Positions 1 through 8,677 of a stretch of 64,000 nt of DNA are shown here, in pieces (positions within the stretch are counted from its first letter, which is position 1; every line of letters begins with the position of its first letter). Source of the stretch: Saccharothrix ecbatanensis (lineage in GTDB: Bacteria; Actinomycetota; Actinomycetes; Mycobacteriales; Pseudonocardiaceae). Where the stretch lies: the NCBI RefSeq assembly GCF_014205015.1, contig NZ_JACHMO010000001.1, positions 7,068,001 to 7,132,000 on the forward strand, read 5' to 3'. The translations under genes were made by a program, and so were the position numbers. The notes below the pieces were generated by a model, which was given only the letters and a program-made list of their open reading frames with translations, did not search any database and had not been told where the DNA came from.

Positions 1-3000
1 CGCACAGCTCGTCGATCGCCGCCGTGTGCCCGAACGCCGACCGCGCCCGCCCCAACGACGCCGCCCGCCGCGACCACGAAGCCCGCGTCTCCTCGGCAGC
101 CGAGGCCCAGAACAGCTGCCCCGCCGCACGGGCGCCGGGCGGGTACCGCAGCACGCCCGCACCAGCGTGCAACCGGAGCAGCACGTCCAGGATCCGGGCC
201 GCGTCGTGGTCGTGCACGCCCCGCTCGTAGCCCTCGTCCAGCCGCGACTCGGCGACCTGCCGCACCAGGTCCGACAACCGCTCTTCGGTGACGGCGGCGT
301 GCAGGTCGTCCAACGGGTGGGTGGCCAGGATCGACGCGGCCAGGTGCTCCGCCCGGTACACGTCGGCGGTCTCCGACACGACCAGCTGGTCCCAGAACGG
401 CTGGGTGTCGGCGAACTCCGGATCACGCACCGGCGCGCGGAAGTCGGTGCCGGTGATGGCGAACGACAGCGCGCCGTCCTTCGGCACCAGCGTCAGGTCC
501 ATCGGCTGGGTGTTCACCGCGAACCGGTGCTTGCCGAGCCGGATCGTCTCGCCGTCGAACAGGTCGAGCCGGTCGCGCAGCGAGCGCCCGGCCTCCTGCC
601 GCGCGGCGAGCACCCGGCCGTCCAGCTCCTCGGCCCGCACCTGGTCGCCCAACGCGCGCAGCTCGTCCGCCACCGAGCGGATCTTGGCCACCATCGGGTC
701 GGACGCGAAGTAGGTGTTGACCTCGTCCAACGACGCCAGTGACGCCACCCGCCGGGTGACGCTGACCAGGATCCGGTCGGCGGACGAGGCGAGCCGGTCG
801 GCGCGTCGGGCCCGGTCGTCAAGCAACGCCTGCTTGCGTGACGAGAACGCCTCGTAGACGTCGGTCCGCTTGTCGCCGAGCCGGGTCAGGAAGTCGTCGA
901 ACTCGCCGAACCGCGACTCCAGGTTCTCCAGCTGCAGCAGCAGCCGGCCCAGCTGCTCGTCGCACCGCTGGGGGGTGTCCGCGACCGCCAGCGCGCCCGT
1001 GATGGCCTGTCCGAGCAGCGCGAACTCGGCGGCGAACTCGGCCCGGCCCTCGGTGGCCAGCAGGGCACGCCTGCGACCGTCCACAGTGGCCCGTGCCCGG
1101 TTCAGCCCGCCCAGCACCTCGCCGATGCGTTCCAGGATCGACGTGCGCACGGTGGCGTCCGTGATGTCCAGCGAGCCGACGACCTCGGTCAGCACTTCGA
1201 GACCGCGTTGCTGCTCGCCCAGCTCCTCGACCAGCGGGGCGGCCTCGGCGACCGTGCGGATGCCGTCCGCCTTGCCGACCAGGGCCTCGACCTGCTCGTG
1301 GTAGCCGGCGAACGCGTCGTCCTGGCGCAGGTGCTCGACCGCGCGCTGCGCCGTCACCCCTAGCTCGTCGTCCAGCGACGACACCAGGGAGTCGATGCGC
1401 GCCACGTCGACGTACCGCATCTCCTTCAACGTGACCAGGTGCCCTTGCGCCTGCCGAAGGCCGGCCAGCTGCCGCACCCACGCGTCGGCGGACGTCGGCA
1501 CCTCGCCGCGCACCCGGCGGACCATGGACGCGATCCGGTCGGCCGCCTCGGTCAACGCCGTGGACGCGTGGTCGGTCAGCGCCTGCACGGTCTCGAACTC
1601 GTCCAGCACCTGCTCGGCGGTGGCGCGCACCTCCGTCAACGGGGTGCGCAGGTCCTCCAGCGCCGCCTCGCCCAGCCAGTGGTAGGCGTCGAACACCCTG
1701 GTGCACGAGGCGATCAAGTCCTCGAACACCGGCACGGACGGCGCCATCTCGCCGACCATCCGGCTCACCGACAGGCAGTCGGAGATGCCGCGGACCAGGT
1801 CGGCGTTGCCCACCCGTTCCAACGGGCCGGTGCCGACGGGCTGCGCCGCGGTGTACGTGTCGGACAGGTACGGCGTCTGCCACACCTGCATCGGGTGCAC
1901 GCGGGTCGGCTCGTCGCTCGACGCGCGGAACACGACCAGCGTGCCGTCGTCGAACAGGGAGAACCCGTGGCAGGACAACGGGTTCGACACTTCCTTGCGG
2001 ATCACGTTGTACGGCAGCAGCAGCGACCGGCCGTCACGGCGGGCGTGGAAGACGTACAGCGCGTCCTCGCCGTTGGTGGACCGGATGACCCGCTCGAACT
2101 CCAGCTCGTCCACCGGGGTGTCGAACGTCTTGCTGATCCCCGTGGCCAGGTAGTAGCCGCCGGGGAAGATCAGGCCCTGGTCCTCGGGCAGCCGCTGGCA
2201 CGCCTGGCCGATGCCGTCCAGCTTCACCACGGACCTGGTCCGGGTGTTGAACACCAGGTGCCGCCACGCGGTCTCGTTGTACGGGCGGATGCGCAGCAGG
2301 ATCAGCGAGCCGACCCGCGCGTAGTGCACCTCGCCGTCCGCGAGCGACTGCAACGGCTCGTCCACCGGCTCCCGGTAGACGCCCTCGCCGGTCTCGGTGT
2401 TGTTCTCCACCTTGATGGTGAGGTCGCCGTTGATGGTCTCGACGAAGACCTCGTCCTCGATGGAGATGTGCGGGTGGCGGCCCAGCACGTGGTGCTCGCG
2501 GCCGGTCGGGATCCACTCGAAGTCGTGCGACGGCGGGAACACGTGGTCGCGTTCGCCCCGGTTGTCCAGGTACTTGACCGTGCCGTCCACGCCGACCTGC
2601 CAGCGCAGCACCCGGATGTCCTCGATCCGGGCGCCGGTCTGGAACACGGCCAGCAGCCTGCCCTCCAGCCGGCGCAGCTGGATCAGCCGGGTGTCCCGGT
2701 AGTACCGGTACAGCTCGGCGAAGTCCCGTTCGAACTGCGGGTCGCGGAGCAGGCCGGGCAGCTCGTCGTCCGCCGCGTCCTCGAACCGGAACGCGTCACC
2801 CTCGCGGGTGAAGCGGTGCAGCGAGAACACGTCGTCGACCGTCGTCTCCGGCTTGAGGCCGATGAAGACGTTGTAGCCGAACAGCATCAGCCCGGCCACC
2901 TGCACGACGTCACGCGGGACGCAGTTGTGCTCGGTGCGGATGCGTTCGGTGCCCAGCAGCGTCAGCTCGGCGCTGCCGAACACCTCCAGCCGGCGCGCGT

Positions 3001-3121
3001 TGAGGGTTTCCGCCCGGCGGGCGAGCCCGGCGGCCTGATCGGCCAGCCGGGCCCGCAGCACCTCGTAGGTGCCGGCCTCCAAGGTCGCTTCGACCGGCGG
3101 TGCCTCCACTGGAGCGGTCAC
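1..3121 (-). CDS. DNA repair ATPase-like protein (DUF3686 type), 3' end outside window
   Basis: Continuous open frame on the minus strand from a GTG at 3119-3121 to the window edge, about 1040 residues visible and no stop yet. The GTG shares a GTGA overlap with the stop of the flotillin gene, so the two are translationally coupled. The N-terminal half reads like the DUF3686 region of proteins annotated as ATPases involved in DNA repair (for example ILLRIRPYNETAW and GQACQRLPEDQGLIFPGGYY). The part from roughly residue 430 on is charged and helical. The family usually ends in an AAA ATPase domain, which would lie outside the window. Its role is unproven; linkage to an SPFH protein suggests a membrane-associated complex. 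Family assignment rests on remembered similarity. Confidence 0.75.
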   Translation of the reverse strand, partial: MTAPVEAPPVEATLEAGTYEVLRARLADQAAGLARRAETLNARRLEVFGSAELTLLGTERIRTEHNCVPRDVVQVAGLMLFGYNVFIGLKPETTVDDVFSLHRFTREGDAFRFEDAADDELPGLLRDPQFERDFAELYRYYRDTRLIQLRRLEGRLLAVFQTGARIEDIRVLRWQVGVDGTVKYLDNRGERDHVFPPSHDFEWIPTGREHHVLGRHPHISIEDEVFVETINGDLTIKVENNTETGEGVYREPVDEPLQSLADGEVHYARVGSLILLRIRPYNETAWRHLVFNTRTRSVVKLDGIGQACQRLPEDQGLIFPGGYYLATGISKTFDTPVDELEFERVIRSTNGEDALYVFHARRDGRSLLLPYNVIRKEVSNPLSCHGFSLFDDGTLVVFRASSDEPTRVHPMQVWQTPYLSDTYTAAQPVGTGPLERVGNADLVRGISDCLSVSRMVGEMAPSVPVFEDLIASCTRVFDAYHWLGEAALEDLRTPLTEVRATAEQVLDEFETVQALTDHASTALTEAADRIASMVRRVRGEVPTSADAWVRQLAGLRQAQGHLVTLKEMRYVDVARIDSLVSSLDDELGVTAQRAVEHLRQDDAFAGYHEQVEALVGKADGIRTVAEAAPLVEELGEQQRGLEVLTEVVGSLDITDATVRTSILERIGEVLGGLNRARATVDGRRRALLATEGRAEFAAEFALLGQAITGALAVADTPQRCDEQLGRLLLQLENLESRFGEFDDFLTRLGDKRTDVYEAFSSRKQALLDDRARRADRLASSADRILVSVTRRVASLASLDEVNTYFASDPMVAKIRSVADELRALGDQVRAEELDGRVLAARQEAGRSLRDRLDLFDGETIRLGKHRFAVNTQPMDLTLVPKDGALSFAITGTDFRAPVRDPEFADTQPFWDQLVVSETADVYRAEHLAASILATHPLDDLHAAVTEERLSDLVRQVAESRLDEGYERGVHDHDAARILDVLLRLHAGAGVLRYPPGARAAGQLFWASAAEETRASWSRRAASLGRARSAFGHTAAIDELC

Positions 3122-5115
3122 GACAGCGAGGCGACCGGCCGCTCGGCCACACCCAGGTTCTGGGCGGCGGCCAACAGCTCACGCAGCTTGCCCTCGTCCG
3201 GACCGCCGGAGTTGATCAGCTTGAGCAGCAGGGCGGACACGGTCAGGTTCTTCACGTCACCGGTGTTCAGCGAGCCGAGCAGCCGGCCGATGTCGTCGGT
3301 GAAGCTCGCCGACCCGTCGAGCCAGGGCCCGGCCAGCGACTTCGCCACGTTCGAGTGCTCCATGAACCCGTCGACCTGCTTGCCGACCGTCATCGCGCCG
3401 ACGATCCGGTCGAAGAACATGCTGTCGCCGCCGATGATGTCGATGTCGGCGTGCTCCAGGCCCGCGGCCAGCACCAGCGCCTGCGACTCCGCGATCTGCC
3501 GCTGCACGTCGATCCCGGCGAGCCGGATCTCCTTGTCGGCCTCCAGCCGGAGCCGGTACTCCTCGTGCTCGCGGGTGGCGTCGTCCAACGCGGCCATCGC
3601 GCCCGCCTTGTCGGCCAGGCCCTCCGCCTCGCCCTTCAGCTTCTCGCGGATCGCCAGCGCCTCGACCAGCGCCTTCTCCTTGCCCACCGCGGCCTCGGCG
3701 CGGCCGACCTTCTCGGTCGCCTCCGCGTCGCGCTCGCGCACCTGCACCGCGGCCAGCCCGGTCGCCGCCGCCTCGGCCTGCTTGCCCTCGGCGAGGCGGA
3801 TCATGGCGCGGGTGTCCAGCTCGGCGGCCTGCTGGCGTGCCTCGGCGAGCACCAGCTCCTCGCGGGCCTTGTACTTCGCGGCCTGCTCGGCGGCCTCGGC
3901 GGCCTTGATGTCCTTGACGAGACCTTCCTGCGCCTTGGCCTCGGCGTGGATCACCATCGTCTGCCGGCTCCGCTCGGCCTCCTCGACCGCGCGCAACCGC
4001 TTGATGATCTCTTCCTGCTCGGCCACGGTCTTCTCCACCGCGATCCGCTCGCGCACCACCTCGGCGATGGCCCGCTTCTCGCCCTCGACCTCCTTGTCCG
4101 CGGAGATCCGGGACAGCTCGGTCTCGCGCTCGCGGCCGATGACCTCGAGCATCCGGTCCTTCTCGATGCGCTCGGTCTCGATCGCGATCACCCGCTCGCG
4201 GTTCTTCTCCGCGACGGCGATCTCGCGCGCCTTGTTCTCGGTCTGGATGCCCAGCTGCTCGTCGGTGCGGATGTGCGCGGTGTTGGCCTTGAGGCGCTCC
4301 TCGGCCTGCACCTTCGCGATCTCCGCCTCCTCACGGGCGCGCATCGTCTCGACCTCGCGGTGCTGCTTGATCTCCGCGTCCGCCTGGCGGCGCTCCAGCT
4401 CCAGGATCGCCTCGCGCGCCTCGACGTTCTGGCGGGTGATCTCCTTCTCCTCGTGCCGGGTGAACTCGTTCGTCCGGACGTGCTCGATCGCGGTCAGCTC
4501 GGTGATCTTCCGGATGCCCTGGGCGTCCAGGATGTTCGACGGGTTGAGCTGCGCCATCGGCGTCTGCTCCAGGTAGTCGATCGCCGCGTCCTCGAGGCTG
4601 TAGCCGTTGAGGTCGGTGCCGATGACCTGGATGATCCGGTCGCGGAACTCGTCGCGCTTGGTGTAGAGGTCGATGAAGTCGAGCTGCTTGCCGACCGTCT
4701 TCAGCGCCTCGGAGAACTTGGCGTTGAACAGCTCCTGGAGCGTGGTCTCGTCACTGGCGCGCGCGGTGCCGATGGCCTGGGCCACCTTGATGACGTCCTC
4801 GACGGTCTTGTTGACCCGCACGAAGAACGTGATGCGGATGTCGGCCCGGATGTTGTCCTGGCAGATCAGGCCCTCTTGGGCGGCACGGCGGATCTCGATG
4901 GTCTTCACCGAGATGTCCATGACCTCGGCGCGGTGCAGCACCGGCAGGACCACGGCGCCGGTGAACGTGACGTCCACCTTGCGCACCTTGGAGATGATCA
5001 GCGCCTTGCCCTGGTCGATCTTGCGGAACAGGCGGCTGACGAGCATTAGCAGCCCGATCACGACGACCAGGATGACGGCGACGAGAATGCCGAACCCGGT
5101 GGTGATGACATCCAT
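3118..5115 (-). CDS. Flotillin-like SPFH/band 7 membrane protein
   Basis: 665 residues. One transmembrane helix lies at about residues 6-27, then an SPFH/band 7 domain (about 28-210; RKIDQGKALIISKVRKVDV, later QDNIRADIRITFFVRV). A very long E/K/A-rich coiled coil follows (about 220-560), then a flotillin C-terminal region (LVLAAGLEHADIDIIGGDS). This is the architecture of E. coli YqiK and bacterial flotillins, which oligomerise in membrane microdomains. The start codon directly abuts the stop of the upstream OB-fold membrane gene (TAGATG), and its own stop overlaps the start of the ATPase-like gene, so three genes form one operon. The pairing with a YqiJ-like gene supports the YqiK-type assignment. 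Confidence 0.9.
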   Translation of the reverse strand: MDVITTGFGILVAVILVVVIGLLMLVSRLFRKIDQGKALIISKVRKVDVTFTGAVVLPVLHRAEVMDISVKTIEIRRAAQEGLICQDNIRADIRITFFVRVNKTVEDVIKVAQAIGTARASDETTLQELFNAKFSEALKTVGKQLDFIDLYTKRDEFRDRIIQVIGTDLNGYSLEDAAIDYLEQTPMAQLNPSNILDAQGIRKITELTAIEHVRTNEFTRHEEKEITRQNVEAREAILELERRQADAEIKQHREVETMRAREEAEIAKVQAEERLKANTAHIRTDEQLGIQTENKAREIAVAEKNRERVIAIETERIEKDRMLEVIGRERETELSRISADKEVEGEKRAIAEVVRERIAVEKTVAEQEEIIKRLRAVEEAERSRQTMVIHAEAKAQEGLVKDIKAAEAAEQAAKYKAREELVLAEARQQAAELDTRAMIRLAEGKQAEAAATGLAAVQVRERDAEATEKVGRAEAAVGKEKALVEALAIREKLKGEAEGLADKAGAMAALDDATREHEEYRLRLEADKEIRLAGIDVQRQIAESQALVLAAGLEHADIDIIGGDSMFFDRIVGAMTVGKQVDGFMEHSNVAKSLAGPWLDGSASFTDDIGRLLGSLNTGDVKNLTVSALLLKLINSGGPDEGKLRELLAAAQNLGVAERPVASLS

Positions 5116-5691
5116 CTAGTGGTCCCCCAGTGAGGTCGTAGGGCTTTCGTTCCAGAGGGCGGCGACCCAGAAGAACTCGCCGTCCGCGTCGTAGTCGAAG
5201 ATCACCGCGGCGGTGCCCGCGGTCAGCGCGTCCCCGCCCGGCTGCCGCACCTGCACGACGGCCGACGAGCCGTCCTCGGCGGTGACCTCGGCCTGGCCGA
5301 ACGTCTGCGTCACGCTGCCGGTCCGGATGACGCACCGGCGGCCGACGAAGTCCAGTCGGGACGCGGGCGGATCGGCCGGGAACAGCCGCTTCAACGGCGT
5401 CATCACCAGCCGGGCCAGCACCAGCCCCACGACGAGCGACCCGGCCAGCACGGCCGCGCCCACCGCCGTCGACGGTCGCAACAGGACGGTGCCCGCCAGG
5501 CACGCGAACCACGAGAACACGACCATCAGCGAAGCGCCGACCGTCGCGGGCACGCCGCCGATGTCCAGCTCGACCCAGTCCGTGTCCGCCACGCCGAAAG
5601 CGGCCAGCAGCCAGAAGACGAGGACGACGACCAGCAGGATGGTCAGCAGAACGACGGGAAAATCCAGTGCCGCCGTGAAGAACTGCCCCAT
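5116..5691 (-). CDS. YqiJ/NfeD-like membrane protein with OB fold
   Basis: 191 residues. Three hydrophobic helices in the first ~100 residues (FPVVLLTILLVVVLVFWLLA; a second near 48-70; VLAGSLVVGLVLARLV) precede a soluble beta-rich C-terminus (RLDFVGRRCVIRTGSV, later GTAAVIFDYDADGEFFWVA) that fits an NfeD/YqiJ-type OB fold. Proteins of this kind are the usual partners of flotillins and are thought to assist their assembly. It is first in the three-gene operon and is preceded by an 80-bp gap. Start ATG at 5689-5691. No metal or catalytic motif was seen. Confidence 0.75.
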   Translation of the reverse strand: MGQFFTAALDFPVVLLTILLVVVLVFWLLAAFGVADTDWVELDIGGVPATVGASLMVVFSWFACLAGTVLLRPSTAVGAAVLAGSLVVGLVLARLVMTPLKRLFPADPPASRLDFVGRRCVIRTGSVTQTFGQAEVTAEDGSSAVVQVRQPGGDALTAGTAAVIFDYDADGEFFWVAALWNESPTTSLGDH

Positions 5692-5771
5692 GTGGCCCCC
5701 TTTCGCGGGACTTTAACCCGTTCCTGAGGGGAAACTGAGCGGAATCACGCAACGCGGTTGAAACAACCCGT

Positions 5772-6992
5772 TCAGTACACGAGCAGGCCGGACACCCTCG
5801 TCAACCCGTTGCCCGCGTAGCTGACCACCGCGCCGTCCTCGAACGGCATCGAGCGGATGCTCATGCCCGCGAACCCGCTGTCCGTCACGAACCAGCCCCA
5901 CACGGTCAGCCACGGGCGGTCGTCACCGGGGACGACATCCGGCGTGGGGCGCACGCGCTCCTGCACGACGTACGGCTGCTTCTCGACGTCGTCGAGGAGT
6001 TGTGCCCACTCCTTGTCGGTCATCAGCCAGCCGGGGTGGATGCCGGTGCCCGCGAACTCGCCGGAGGCCTTGACGATCAAGTTCTCCCGGTTGCCGCGGA
6101 CCTCGTCGCGCGGCACGTCCCGGAGGTAGCGGGTCCACGGCAGGAGCCGGTCCACCAACGCCTTCTCGTCGTCGGTCAGCTTCTCGCGGTGCTCCGACAG
6201 CAGCGCGAGGGTGGACTTGTCGCCGTACAGGTAACTGGAGAACGGCGTGTACAGCTCAGTCTTGTGGCCCTTCGCCAGGACGTCCGCCTTGCCGACGGCC
6301 TGCTTCGCGGAGAAGTACCGGACCACCACGTCGAGTTTCGTGCCGTGGAGGTACAGGTGGCCGTTGCGTTCGGTCAGCTCGTCCAGCTCGCCGAGCAGCA
6401 CGTCGACGCCCAGGCGTGCACAGGCTTCCTTGATGCCGGCGAAGCCCTTGGCGAACCGCGCCAGCATGCCGCCCTCTTCGAGGAACGCGATGGTGCGGTC
6501 GCGGCCGACGGCGTCGAGCAGCTTCTCGACCGGGTTGAAGAAGCGCAGGTCGTGCTCTTGGACGAACGGCTGGAAGCCCGGGTTCTCGTGGATCGCGCGG
6601 GCCAGCTCGCCGAGGTCGGGGCCGCCGAGCGAGGAGCCCGCGTTGATCTCCAGCAGCCGGAAGTCGTCACCGACGCGGTAGATGTCCGCGCGGCCGTGCA
6701 TCGGCGGGCGGTCGGAGCCCATCAGCGCGGCTTCGGCCGGCGGGATGCCGAGGGCGTCGGCGAAGCGGGTGAAGCTGCCGTCGAACATCTTCTTCGGCAG
6801 GGTGAAGAGGAGTTCGAAGAAGTCCATCATGTCGGCCGCGACGCTGTGCGCGGTGTGCTCGTCCAGGAAGAACGGCCGGCCGACTAACCGGTGGCCGTAG
6901 GCGGCTTCGAGGTGCGGTGGCAGGTCGAGCCGGCCCATCACCCCGTGCACGCTCTCGTCGTCCAGGTACGCCTGCGTCACGTGGTCGGTCAC
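5772..6992 (-). CDS. ATP-grasp-like enzyme, substrate unknown
   Basis: 406 residues from a GTG at 6990-6992, chosen because GAGGAG lies five bases upstream; the frame is open a further 12 codons to 7028 but lacks such a site. Two stretches look like an ATP-grasp fold of the glutathionylspermidine-synthase or circularly permuted type: FRLLEINAGSSLGGPDLGEL near residue 110 (metal/nucleotide side) and NLIVKASGEFAGTGIHPGW followed by YVVQERV near 305-345 (ATP-binding lysine). Such enzymes form carboxylate-amine or peptide bonds. No substrate can be named. It lies 54 bp downstream of the TetR gene on the same strand and is probably cotranscribed with it. Confidence 0.6.
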   Translation of the reverse strand: MTDHVTQAYLDDESVHGVMGRLDLPPHLEAAYGHRLVGRPFFLDEHTAHSVAADMMDFFELLFTLPKKMFDGSFTRFADALGIPPAEAALMGSDRPPMHGRADIYRVGDDFRLLEINAGSSLGGPDLGELARAIHENPGFQPFVQEHDLRFFNPVEKLLDAVGRDRTIAFLEEGGMLARFAKGFAGIKEACARLGVDVLLGELDELTERNGHLYLHGTKLDVVVRYFSAKQAVGKADVLAKGHKTELYTPFSSYLYGDKSTLALLSEHREKLTDDEKALVDRLLPWTRYLRDVPRDEVRGNRENLIVKASGEFAGTGIHPGWLMTDKEWAQLLDDVEKQPYVVQERVRPTPDVVPGDDRPWLTVWGWFVTDSGFAGMSIRSMPFEDGAVVSYAGNGLTRVSGLLVY

Positions 6993-7046
6993 GTCTGCTC
7001 CTCGGTGCCGGGGCGGGTCGCGGCACATGATGTCGGAGCGGACGGG

Positions 7047-7592
7047 TCAGCCGGCGAAGATCCCCCGCAGCACCCTGCGGACGACCGCGGTGGGGTCGAA
7101 GTCCTCGCGCGGGTTGGCCAGGTGGTTCGCCAGCAGGCCGTCGACCAGGGCGAGCACCACGGCCAGGTCGGCCCGCGGGTCGGTCGAGCCGAGGCCGGCG
7201 ATCAGGGGCACGGCCCAGCCGGCGATCTCGCGGTGCGCCCGGTCCACTTCGGGGCGCAGCTCCGGCCGTTGGGCCACTTCGACGAACAGCGCGTGACGGG
7301 CGAGGGTGACCGCGGGGTCGGCGGCCAGGCGTTCGACCAGGGCGCCGACGGTCCGGGCGAAGGCGTCGGGGGTGGTGACGTCGCCGGCGAGGCTGCCCCA
7401 GAGCTCGGTCTCCCGTTCGAGGAGGCGGTCGAGGACGCCGGTGATCAACGCGTCGCGGGTGCGGAAGTGGTTTGACGTCGAGCCCTGGGGGAGGCCCGCC
7501 GCGGTGTCGACGGCGCGGTGGGTCAGCTGGCGCATCCCACCGGAGCCCAACACGCGGATCGCGGCGTCGAGCACTTGCTGCTGCTTGGTCAT
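7047..7592 (-). CDS. TetR-family transcriptional regulator
   Basis: 181 residues from the ATG at 7590-7592 (MTKQQQVLDAAIRVL); an upstream in-frame ATG at 7604 would run into the operator. Residues ~5-50 form a TetR DNA-binding domain (QLTHRAVDTAAGLPQGSTSNHFRTRDAL). The rest is a helical ligand-binding domain ending in a hydrophobic stretch (ADLAVVLALVDGLLANHL). It is divergent from the FAD monooxygenase gene with a 56-bp intergenic region that holds two copies of a palindrome, so it very likely represses both itself (with the ATP-grasp gene behind it) and the monooxygenase. Ligand unknown. Confidence 0.9.
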   Translation of the reverse strand: MTKQQQVLDAAIRVLGSGGMRQLTHRAVDTAAGLPQGSTSNHFRTRDALITGVLDRLLERETELWGSLAGDVTTPDAFARTVGALVERLAADPAVTLARHALFVEVAQRPELRPEVDRAHREIAGWAVPLIAGLGSTDPRADLAVVLALVDGLLANHLANPREDFDPTAVVRRVLRGIFAG

Positions 7593-7601
7593 CGATCGCC
7601 A

Positions 7602-7637
7602 CACTACACCCGTAGTAGATTTACTACATCTGTAGTA
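7602..7637. promoter_or_regulatory. Double TetR operator between tetR and monooxygenase
   Basis: Positions 7622-7637 are a perfect dyad, TACTACA-TC-TGTAGTA. Positions 7602-7617 carry a second copy (CACTACACCCGTAGTA) with two mismatches in the arms. The copies start 20 bp apart, about two helical turns. They fill most of the gap between divergent genes, which is the classical place for a TetR-family autoregulatory operator. Dimer binding to both sites is inferred. Confidence 0.8.
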
Positions 7638-7648
7638 CGTTGGGACGC

Positions 7649-8677
7649 ATGGGACTTCGACGTGCAGCGGTTATCGGTGGAGGGGTCGGCGGCCTGGCCG
7701 CCGCGGTCGGGTTGCGCCGGCACGGGTGGGAGGTGACCGTCTTCGAGCGTTCGGCGGCGCTGCCCGAAGTCGGCACCGGGCTGGGGATCTGGCCCGACGC
7801 GATGGAGGCGCTGGACCGGCTCGGAGTGGGCGGCGCCGCACGTCGGGTCGGTCGACGGCAGCCCGACGGCGCCCTGCGCAAACCGGACGGCACGCTGATC
7901 GCGGCCCTCGGCGCGAACTCGGTCCACCTGCTCACCCGGCCCGCGTTGCTCGGGGTGCTGGCGGACGCGTTGCCGGCGGGGGTGGTTCGGTTCGGGACGC
8001 CGGCGGGGTTGGCCGAGTGCGACGAGTACGACTTGGTCGTGGGGGCGGACGGCATCCACAGCGCGGTGCGCGGTGAGCTGTTCGATGCGGAGATCCGCAC
8101 CTCCGGCGCGACCGGCTGGCGCGGCACGGTCGACTTCCCGGTCGCGACGGGCGGCGAGACGTGGGGCAAGGGCGTCAAGTTCGGCCTCACCCCGCAGGCC
8201 GACGGGCGCACCAACTGGTACGCGATGGGCGACGACCTCTCGCACTTCGCCGACTGGCACGACCCGATCCCGCGGATCCTCGCGTCGGCTTCCGACGTGC
8301 TGCGGCACGAGCTGCTGCACCTGGCGCCGCTGCGCCGCTATGTGTCCGGGACGGTGGCCCTGATCGGCGACGCCGCGCATGCCATGACACCGGACCTCGG
8401 GCAGGGGGCGTGCCAGGCGATCATCGACGGCACGGTGCTGGCCGAGTGCCTGACGGGTGACGTCGAGGCGGGTTTGCGCGAGTACGACCGGGTGCGTCGG
8501 CCCGTGACGCAGCGGCTGGCGGCGCGGTCGCTTCAGCTCAACCGGCTGGCACGGGTGCGTCGGCTGACCCGTGCCCGGGATGCTTGCCTGCGTTTGGCAC
8601 TGACCCTGGCACTGCGCCGCCGGGCGCGCACCGAGCCGTGGAGTGCCGACCTCGAACCCGACGAGCTCGCGGGCTAG
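7649..8677 (+). CDS. FAD-dependent monooxygenase (PHBH/UbiH-like)
   Basis: 342 residues from the ATG at 7649-7651; no clear ribosome site precedes it and the operator ends only 11 bp upstream, so the transcript may be nearly leaderless. It has the Rossmann FAD motif GGGVGGLAAAVGLRRHGWEV at residues ~8-27, a DG motif (GADGIHSAVR, about 135) and the second FAD motif GDAAHAMTPDLGQGACQAI at about 244. This is group A flavin monooxygenase architecture, using NAD(P)H and O2 to hydroxylate a small aromatic or polyketide-like molecule. It is shorter than the usual ~380-400 residues. Control by the divergent TetR is likely. Its stop overlaps the stop of the convergent exonuclease gene by a few bases. 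Confidence 0.88.
   Translation: MGLRRAAVIGGGVGGLAAAVGLRRHGWEVTVFERSAALPEVGTGLGIWPDAMEALDRLGVGGAARRVGRRQPDGALRKPDGTLIAALGANSVHLLTRPALLGVLADALPAGVVRFGTPAGLAECDEYDLVVGADGIHSAVRGELFDAEIRTSGATGWRGTVDFPVATGGETWGKGVKFGLTPQADGRTNWYAMGDDLSHFADWHDPIPRILASASDVLRHELLHLAPLRRYVSGTVALIGDAAHAMTPDLGQGACQAIIDGTVLAECLTGDVEAGLREYDRVRRPVTQRLAARSLQLNRLARVRRLTRARDACLRLALTLALRRRARTEPWSADLEPDELAG

Noticed and set aside
1439..4576. Very long plus-strand open frame (over 1000 codons) opposite the ATPase-like and flotillin genes
   Set aside because: Product is low-complexity and Arg/His/Leu-rich; it mirrors third-position GC bias of the real minus-strand genes, whose products are clearly conserved proteins.
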